Positions 58,393 to 64,000 of a stretch of DNA of 64,000 bases are shown here, one piece after another. Source of the DNA: Pyxidicoccus parkwaysis (GTDB taxonomy: Bacteria > Myxococcota > Myxococcia > Myxococcales > Myxococcaceae); contig NZ_CP071090.1 of assembly GCF_017301735.1 (NCBI RefSeq), positions 6,996,001 to 7,060,000 on the forward strand, read 5' to 3'. The notes below the pieces were generated by a model, which saw nothing but the letters and a program-made list of their open reading frames with translations, was not told where the DNA came from and ran no database searches. A program made the translations under genes and the position numbers. Every line of letters starts with the position of its first letter. Within the stretch, counting starts at the first letter, position 1.

Positions 58393-59763
58393 ATGAGTGG
58401 ACGAGCGGTGATGTGGTGCGCGGCGCTGCTGCTGGCGCTGCTGGCGCCACGCGCGGGCGCGCAGGACACGGGGCCGGTGCAGGTGGTGGATGAAGTGGTG
58501 GTGCACGGCCCGGAGAAGACGAAGCCCGAGACGGTACAGGCGTACTCGCGCATCGGCGTGGGCGACAGCGTCACTCCGGAAGAGCTGACGCGGGCGGAGC
58601 GGCGCCTGGTGGCCACGGGCCTCTTCCAGGAGGTGCACGTCAACACCGAGCCCACCGGGCCGGACCACGTGCGCGTCATCCTGGACGTGCAGGACAAGGC
58701 CTCGTGGGTGGTGGCGCCCACCTTCGCGCTGTCCTCGTCCAACATCGGCGGCGGGGTGCTGTACGCGGAGAACAACCTGTGGGGCCGCAGCAAGAAGTTC
58801 GCGACGGCGGCGCAGGTGAGCACCGCGGAGAGCGGCCTCTACGTGGGCTACCTGGACCCGAACCTCTTTGGCCTGCCGCAGCTCCGGCTGAGTCTGGAGG
58901 GACAGCTCAAGAGCGACCGCGTGGATGAGTACCAACCCGGCGCGAGCCAGGAAAACCCCGAGGTGGTGCGCCGCACGCGCCTCAACTCGGCGTCCATCGC
59001 GGGAGAGTTCGGAGTGATGCTCTTCGAGCGCGTGCGCGCGGCCGCGAAGTACCGGCTGATGCTCATCGACGCGAAGGCGCCGAGCCCCGACGAGGAAGTC
59101 ACGGAGGAGGCCTTCTCCACGGGCCCCTCGCAGCGGGACACGTCGCTGCGGCTGATGGTGGGCATCGACACGCGGCAGAACCTGCACGCGGTGATGGAGG
59201 GCATCAACATCGAGGCCTCGTACGAGGTGTCCAGCCCCGGCGTGTGGAGCGACTTCACCTACCGGCGCTTCGGGCTGCTGTACCGGCATGGCCTGCGGCT
59301 ATTGGGCGAGCACAACCTGGTGCTGCGCGGCGAGGCGGCGGCGGGCGTGAACCTGCCCTTCCACCAGGAGTTGACGATGGGCGGAAACTCGCTGCGCGGC
59401 TTCCTGCACCGCCAGTTCCGCGGCGACACGCGGCTGTCCTTCACCGCCGAGTACCACTTCCCCCTCTTCACGGTGCGCTCGCTGTCCTTCCGGGGCGTGG
59501 GCTTCACCGACACGGGACTCATGCTGTGGCGGAACATCCCCGAGGACCGGCAACTGCGCGACGTGAATGGCCGCGTGGTGCGCGGCTACCTGCCGGACTC
59601 GAAGGAGGGGCTGGACGGCGCCACGCTGGCCCAGGGCGTGGGAGCGGGCCTGCGCCTGTACCTGCGCAACGTCGTCCTGCCGCTGGTGGGCGTGGACGTC
59701 GCGTACGGGGTGAACTCGGGCGAGTTCCGCTTCTACCTCGTGGCGGGGGTGAATCCGTCCTGA
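58393..59763 (+). CDS. Omp85-family outer-membrane protein with a single POTRA
   Basis: This outer-membrane protein of 456 residues begins with a signal peptide (MSGRAVMWCAALLLALL). One POTRA-like unit (VQVVDEVVVHGPEK, ERRLVATGLFQEVHV) is followed by a predicted 16-strand barrel. The conserved loop L6 type sequence GGNSLRGFLHRQFRG and FTDTGLM late in the protein are surface-antigen D15 signs. With one POTRA it is smaller than BamA (five) and closer to TpsB- or Sam-like proteins. The substrate is unknown. A GTG four codons earlier (58381) is possible. Confidence 0.82.
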   Translation: MSGRAVMWCAALLLALLAPRAGAQDTGPVQVVDEVVVHGPEKTKPETVQAYSRIGVGDSVTPEELTRAERRLVATGLFQEVHVNTEPTGPDHVRVILDVQDKASWVVAPTFALSSSNIGGGVLYAENNLWGRSKKFATAAQVSTAESGLYVGYLDPNLFGLPQLRLSLEGQLKSDRVDEYQPGASQENPEVVRRTRLNSASIAGEFGVMLFERVRAAAKYRLMLIDAKAPSPDEEVTEEAFSTGPSQRDTSLRLMVGIDTRQNLHAVMEGINIEASYEVSSPGVWSDFTYRRFGLLYRHGLRLLGEHNLVLRGEAAAGVNLPFHQELTMGGNSLRGFLHRQFRGDTRLSFTAEYHFPLFTVRSLSFRGVGFTDTGLMLWRNIPEDRQLRDVNGRVVRGYLPDSKEGLDGATLAQGVGAGLRLYLRNVVLPLVGVDVAYGVNSGEFRFYLVAGVNPS

Positions 59764-59819
59764 GCCGAGGTGCCTCCGGGCACGTTGCCGCACGCCCGCG
59801 CCGTGGCCATGTGTTCGGC

Positions 59820-61112
59820 ATGGCGGCCGCCGATGTCTCGCCTCCGGAGAACCCGCTGCCCGACCTGCTGACGCGCGTCGGGTTCCGGAAGCGGCGGACG
59901 AGGCACGGCTCGGCCACCCAACTGCTCTGGAACAAGCTGGAGCACGACGCCGCGCTGTACGAGCTGTGCCGGGCGGGGCGGAGCCAGACGGCCGAGGAGC
60001 GGGTCACGCTGGAGCTGTGCCGGCAGAAGCTGGAGGTGGCGCGGCGCTGCATCGACAAGCGCTTCTGGCGCTGGTCCTTCACCTTCTGGGAAATCATCCA
60101 CGAGGTGGACGGGCTGCTGCTGCTCGTCATGCCTTCGGCCATGCTGCTGCCCAAAGCGCTGGAGATTCAGCACCAGTTCGAGCGGCGCGTCTTGGACCCC
60201 CTCAACCGCGAGCTCTGGCTGGGAGCGGATGGGACGAGCGGTCCCCTGCCCCAGGCGACGCGCATGCTCTCCCGGATTGGCCGGCCCCCGGGAGAGCCGC
60301 CCTATCCTCCGCCGCCCGACGCGGAGCAACTGCTGCGCTGCCGCCACGTCCTTCTCGGCGCGCTGGGCGTGGTGAATGGGAAGGTGGACAAGACGTTCTG
60401 GCAGCTCTCCGTCAACGTGGCCATCCAGGTGCTCAGCACCGTGCTGCTGCTCATGCTGTTCGTCCTCGCGCTCCAGGCCTTCAACGCGAACCTGGTGAAG
60501 GACTGGCCCGAGCAGGTCCTGCCCAAGGGAATGCTCCTGCTCGGTCTCGCCGGGGCGGGGGGCGCCGTCCTCTCCAACATGCTCTCGAAGGAGCGCTTCC
60601 TCGTCGCGACCGGCGCGACGAGCCGCTACTTCGCCTACCACCTGCTGGTGAAGCCCGTCATCGGTGGCATCGCGGCCCTGGTGCTCCTGTTCCTCGAGCA
60701 GTCCAACCTGCTGCTGGCCGTGATTCCCCGCGAGGCCTCGACGCCTGCCGCCATCAGCGCGCCCGCCACGCCCGGGGAGGCCACCGCGAATGTCGCGCCC
60801 GCCAACGCCGAGCCCCACGGTGCCGCCAGAAATGCCGCGCCCTCGGAATCAACGAGCCCCTCCGGGGGAGCGGGAACGAGCGATGCCGACGTGAACAACC
60901 CCGCCATCCTCCACCTCGTGGTGAGCACGCGGAAGGCGGCCTTCTTCACCATGGTGGCGCTGTCGATTGTCTCGGGGTTCTCCGCGGACCGGCTGCTGAG
61001 CTCGGTGATTGACAGCGTGCTCCGCAGGCTCCTGCGGCAGTCGGAGAAGGTGCTGTCTCCCACCGCTCCACCGGCGGCCGATGCGCCTCCAGGAGGCACC
61101 GAGCGCCGATGA
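59820..61112 (+). CDS. Hypothetical membrane protein
   Basis: I do not recognise this family. The protein has 430 residues: an N-terminal charged, helical region of about 95 residues, then probable membrane spans (VAIQVLSTVLLLMLFVLAL, GMLLLGLAGAGGAVLSNML, GGIAALVLLFLEQSNLLLAV and AAFFTMVALSIVSGF). A segment before the last span is rich in Pro, Ala and Ser. DGLLLLVMPSAMLLP near residue 100 may be another span. The gene lies 120 bases upstream of the RNA-repair-like fusion on the same strand. A GTG at 59811 is an alternative start. Confidence 0.68.
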   Translation: MAAADVSPPENPLPDLLTRVGFRKRRTRHGSATQLLWNKLEHDAALYELCRAGRSQTAEERVTLELCRQKLEVARRCIDKRFWRWSFTFWEIIHEVDGLLLLVMPSAMLLPKALEIQHQFERRVLDPLNRELWLGADGTSGPLPQATRMLSRIGRPPGEPPYPPPPDAEQLLRCRHVLLGALGVVNGKVDKTFWQLSVNVAIQVLSTVLLLMLFVLALQAFNANLVKDWPEQVLPKGMLLLGLAGAGGAVLSNMLSKERFLVATGATSRYFAYHLLVKPVIGGIAALVLLFLEQSNLLLAVIPREASTPAAISAPATPGEATANVAPANAEPHGAARNAAPSESTSPSGGAGTSDADVNNPAILHLVVSTRKAAFFTMVALSIVSGFSADRLLSSVIDSVLRRLLRQSEKVLSPTAPPAADAPPGGTERR

Positions 61113-61233
61113 GTGGCGGGTGTCAGCCGGGGACGGTGGTGGGCGTCAGGTGCCTCCGCGCGCAGGGCCCCGGTCTGCCGGGCGGTCCGCGCGTGTACGC
61201 TGCATCTTCGTCCTCTCTCCTCCGGTGGCCGCC

Positions 61234-64000
61234 ATGTCCCAGGAACGCTTCACGACCAGCCGCGAGGTGTATCACCGCATCCGCTGGGACCCGCGGCTCG
61301 ACGCGCGCGAGTTCTCCATCGGCTACGACGCGCACCTCGAACAACTGGAGGAGATGCCCTTCGAGGCCTTCGTCCCCGACGGAGAGATTCCCTGGCACCG
61401 CGTCTGGTACTTCAAGCGCGGACGCCAGGTGGTGTGGGACCGCCGGGAGCGCCTCGACCTGCTCGACTCGCTCATCCCGCCCGAGCCACCCGCTCCGACG
61501 CTCACGGCGGTCGAGCAGGAGCCCGAGCCGGTGGCTCCCGCGCGGGAGGCGACTCCCGCCTCCGCACCGGCCGGGAAGGCGCCCACGCAGGGACACTCCG
61601 CCACGCGTGGCTTCGCGCCCCTACCCATCTGGCGCTTCGACACGGGCACCGGCGGCTGGGTGGAGTCCCCACCCGCGAAGTCCGAAGCCGCTCCCGAGCG
61701 GTTGACTGTCACCACCCTCAACGTCCTCTTCGACCTGTACGACGGAGAGGCGCTCGCGATGGAGCGGCGGATTCCCGCGGCCCTGGAGGTGCTGCGTGAC
61801 TCCGATGCGGACGTCATCGCGTTGCAGGAGGTGACGCCTCCATTCCTCCGCGCGCTGCTCGACGCGCCGTGGGTTCGCGAGCGCTACCACGTCTCGGACG
61901 GCCCGGGCGCGGAGACGGTGACGCCCTCCGGGCACCTGCTCCTGTCCCGCCTGCCCTTCGCCTCGCTGAGCCAGCGCGTCTTCTCTCGCGACAAGCGGCT
62001 CATCATGGGCGAATTGGCCGTGAGCGAAGGGCCGCTGTGGGTGGCCACGCAGCACCTGACGAGCAGCCGCACACCCGCGGGCATCTCCGCGCGGGCCGAG
62101 CAGATCGAGGTCATCACCGGGTGGGCACACTCGCTCCTCTCGCAAGGCGTGGACCTGGTGCTCGCGGGAGACTTCAACTTCGGCGATGGCGCCCCCGAGT
62201 TCGAAGCCTTCGTCCAGGTGGGCTTCGTGGACGCGTGGCCGGCGCTGCGACCCGCCGAGAGTGGAGAGACGTATGACCCCTCTCGGAATGCCCTCGCCGC
62301 GCTCACCACCAGCTCGGGCCGGAGCCTCCGCCTGGACCGGGTGCTGGTGGGCTCGCCTTCGGGGCGGCTCGTTCCGGAAGCGGTTGGCCTCATCGGGGAG
62401 TCACCGCTGAAGGGGCCTCCAGGGCCCTCCGGGGACGCGCTCTTCGCCTCGGACCACTTCGGCCTCCGCTGCGTCCTGCGCCGGGGCGCTCCGCCCAGGG
62501 CCGAAGCCGCTCCGGCTGCTGACCGCGCGCGCAGGCCGCCGCTCGTCCACCACACGGCGGTGGTGCTCATTCCGCCCGAGGCGGTGTGGGAGCCCATCCA
62601 GGCCCTGCGCCGGAAACACGACTCCAGGTTCCAGCGGTGGATGCCCCACGTCACCCTCCTCTACCCCTTCGTTCCCGAGGAGTACTTCGACGAGGCGGAG
62701 GCACTGCTCTCGGAAGCGCTGCTGGGCGCGAAGCCGTTCGAGGTGACGCTCGCCGGGTTCGACCACTTCGAGCACCGCGCCAACGTCACCGCGTGGCTCC
62801 GCCCGGAGGACCAGCCGCACGGGGCACTGGAGGCCCTGCACGCGGCGCTGGCGCAGGCCATGCCCGAGTGCGACGAGCAGGGCCGCAAGTCCGCGCATGG
62901 CTTCACGCCGCACCTGTCCGTCGGGCAGCTCCCGCGCTCGGGCGCCGCGGACATCGCGCGCACGCTCGCCAATTGGCAGAAGCACTGGCGCCCGCTCACC
63001 TTCGAGGCGCGAGAGGTCTGCATCATCCGCAGGAAGGGCGACACCCCGTTCGAAGTCGTGCGGCGGATTCCGCTCGGGCGCAGGGATGGCGGCTCCAGTC
63101 GCGCGCGCGGCGGAACGGGCACACCGACTCCGGACGCCAAGGACGCGCGCATCGCCAGCAGCACGGCGAAGGCCCCTGAAGCCCGGGAGCCTGAAGCCCT
63201 CCGAGCGGTCCTGTCCGCACATGCCGCCACGGCCTCCTCCGAGACACGGAGCGCACGCACCCACGCGGTGGAGCGGCTCCAGGCGCTCTGCGCGCGAGTC
63301 GACACGGAGCTACACCCGTACGGCTCGTACCTCCTCGGCACGGATGGCGCGGGCAGCGACGTGGACGCGGTGGCCATCGGCCCCTCGCACCTGTCGCGCG
63401 AGGACTTCGCCCGCGCCCTCCTCGACGTGCTGTCCCAGGAGCCCTCCGCCTCCGGCCGCTTCGTCGCCGACGCCGCGATTCCCCTGGTGAAGCTCTCCCT
63501 GGACGGCGTGAGCTTCGACCTCTCCTACGCGAGCTGCCCCGAAGGCGTGGCGCCCTGCCCTCCCGAGACGCTGCTCGCGCGGCACGGCGACGCCCTGGAC
63601 ACCCCGGGCCTGCGCTCCGTGCTGGGCCTGCTGGACACCCAGCGCCTGCTCGACGAGGTGACGCGCGCGGGCGCCGGCCCGGAGCGCTTCCGCACGCTGC
63701 TGCGCACCGTGAAGGCCTGGGCGAAGGCGCGCGGCATCTACTCGCACGCCCTCGGATACCTGGGCGGACTGTCCTGGTCGGTGCTGGCCGCGTGGGCCAG
63801 CACGCGGGCGCCACGACAGGAAGGTGCCTCCGACGCGGCCCTGCTCGCCTGGTTCTTCGAGACCTTCTCCCGCTGGCCCTGGCCCCAACCGGTGACGCTC
63901 ACCCCCGAGACGTCGCGCTACCACCCCGACGGCAAGAGGGACCTGCTGCCCGTCATCGCGCCCGCCGCGCCGGTGCGCAACACCGCGCGCAACGTGTCGC
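61234..64000 (+). CDS. RNA-repair-like fusion: MJ1316, EEP phosphatase, 2H phosphoesterase, eukaryote-type poly(A) polymerase (3' end outside window)
   Basis: The frame is open from the ATG at 61234 to the window edge (922 codons). Domains: MJ1316/DUF504 RNA-end recognition at about 8-78 (REFSIGYDAHLEQLEEMP, VVWDRRERLDLL), EEP-type metal phosphatase at 155-415 (TTLNVLFDLYDGE, LQEV with Glu199, AGDFNFGDG, SDHFGLRC), 2H phosphoesterase at 437-612 with HVT at 472-474 and HLS at 560-562, then nucleotidyltransferase from about 680: GSYLLGT at 697, SDVDAV with Asp709 and Asp711, and FDLSYA with Asp762. The part WAKARGIYSHALGYLGGLSW, then FSRWPWPQPVTL, closely recalls nuclear poly(A) polymerases. 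This suggests cleavage-end recognition, phosphate removal and 3' nucleotide addition. Activity is inference. Confidence 0.85.
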   Translation, partial: MSQERFTTSREVYHRIRWDPRLDAREFSIGYDAHLEQLEEMPFEAFVPDGEIPWHRVWYFKRGRQVVWDRRERLDLLDSLIPPEPPAPTLTAVEQEPEPVAPAREATPASAPAGKAPTQGHSATRGFAPLPIWRFDTGTGGWVESPPAKSEAAPERLTVTTLNVLFDLYDGEALAMERRIPAALEVLRDSDADVIALQEVTPPFLRALLDAPWVRERYHVSDGPGAETVTPSGHLLLSRLPFASLSQRVFSRDKRLIMGELAVSEGPLWVATQHLTSSRTPAGISARAEQIEVITGWAHSLLSQGVDLVLAGDFNFGDGAPEFEAFVQVGFVDAWPALRPAESGETYDPSRNALAALTTSSGRSLRLDRVLVGSPSGRLVPEAVGLIGESPLKGPPGPSGDALFASDHFGLRCVLRRGAPPRAEAAPAADRARRPPLVHHTAVVLIPPEAVWEPIQALRRKHDSRFQRWMPHVTLLYPFVPEEYFDEAEALLSEALLGAKPFEVTLAGFDHFEHRANVTAWLRPEDQPHGALEALHAALAQAMPECDEQGRKSAHGFTPHLSVGQLPRSGAADIARTLANWQKHWRPLTFEAREVCIIRRKGDTPFEVVRRIPLGRRDGGSSRARGGTGTPTPDAKDARIASSTAKAPEAREPEALRAVLSAHAATASSETRSARTHAVERLQALCARVDTELHPYGSYLLGTDGAGSDVDAVAIGPSHLSREDFARALLDVLSQEPSASGRFVADAAIPLVKLSLDGVSFDLSYASCPEGVAPCPPETLLARHGDALDTPGLRSVLGLLDTQRLLDEVTRAGAGPERFRTLLRTVKAWAKARGIYSHALGYLGGLSWSVLAAWASTRAPRQEGASDAALLAWFFETFSRWPWPQPVTLTPETSRYHPDGKRDLLPVIAPAAPVRNTARNVS

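Noticed and set aside
58370..58395. Sigma-54-like TGGCACGAGCA before the Omp85 gene.
   Set aside because: The downstream GC element at the needed distance is missing; the resemblance is only to the first half.
59820..61112. Membrane protein as a RADAR accessory (RdrD-like).
   Set aside because: Four spans do not define a SLATT protein, and three genes, two of them on the other strand, separate it from rdrB.
1..64000. CRISPR arrays, tRNA or rRNA genes.
   Set aside because: No regularly spaced short repeats, cloverleaf-like sequence or rRNA signature was recognised on either strand.

Overview
The window is about 70% GC, gene-dense and rich in families typical of Myxococcaceae (Myxococcus, Corallococcus or Pyxidicoccus): a large NRPS, ELWxxDGT-repeat proteins, Uma2 and Imm11 families, and TPR/M48 proteins. 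No rRNA, tRNA, CRISPR array, IS element or phage structural gene was seen.

Layout. (1) 3-11993 is the 3' part of an NRPS (A-PCP, then three C-A-PCP modules, then thioesterase). Its last two modules are near-identical tandem copies. An (S)-mandelate-dehydrogenase-like FMN enzyme follows directly. (2) 13317-17833 is an accessory island: two Uma2 genes that share upstream DNA flank a minus-strand group made of an SMI1/KNR4 protein, a beta-rich protein, an AHH nuclease toxin and an Imm11 immunity protein. (3) 17872-26811 is an assimilatory sulfate reduction operon (cysH, precorrin-2 dehydrogenase, SUMT, cysD, cysN, cysJ, cysI). Its 5' leader encodes two separate polycysteine peptides, each followed by an intrinsic terminator and a competing antiterminator. 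I read this as a tandem cysteine attenuator, and it is the most notable regulatory find here. (4) 26862-51270 holds mostly chromosomal or envelope genes: an ELWxxDGT double protein, a methyltransferase, a lipoprotein, a four-domain murein hydrolase without signal peptide, an aldehyde dehydrogenase, a radical SAM protein, two divergent FAD oxidoreductases, a sirtuin, a TPR-M48 protease, a GT-C-like membrane protein, an ElaA-like acetyltransferase and a TPR metallopeptidase. (5) 51355-56523 is a two-gene RADAR anti-phage system (rdrA ATPase, rdrB adenosine deaminase). (6) 56533-64000 holds coaA, an MtfA-like peptidase, an Omp85 protein, a membrane protein, and the open-ended start of an RNA-repair-like fusion: MJ1316 domain, EEP phosphatase, 2H phosphoesterase and a eukaryote-type poly(A) polymerase.

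How the genes work together. The cys operon carries ATP sulfurylase, an Fe-S APS reductase, sulfite reductase and two siroheme enzymes, so it should convert sulfate to sulfide. APS kinase is not needed, and the kinase-like tail of CysN has lost its P-loop. The polycysteine leaders would couple the operon to charged tRNA-Cys. The NRPS pockets suggest Asp, then a Pro-like residue, then the same unknown residue twice; the FMN oxidase may supply an arylglycine precursor. All functional statements come from reading motifs; no database search was possible.
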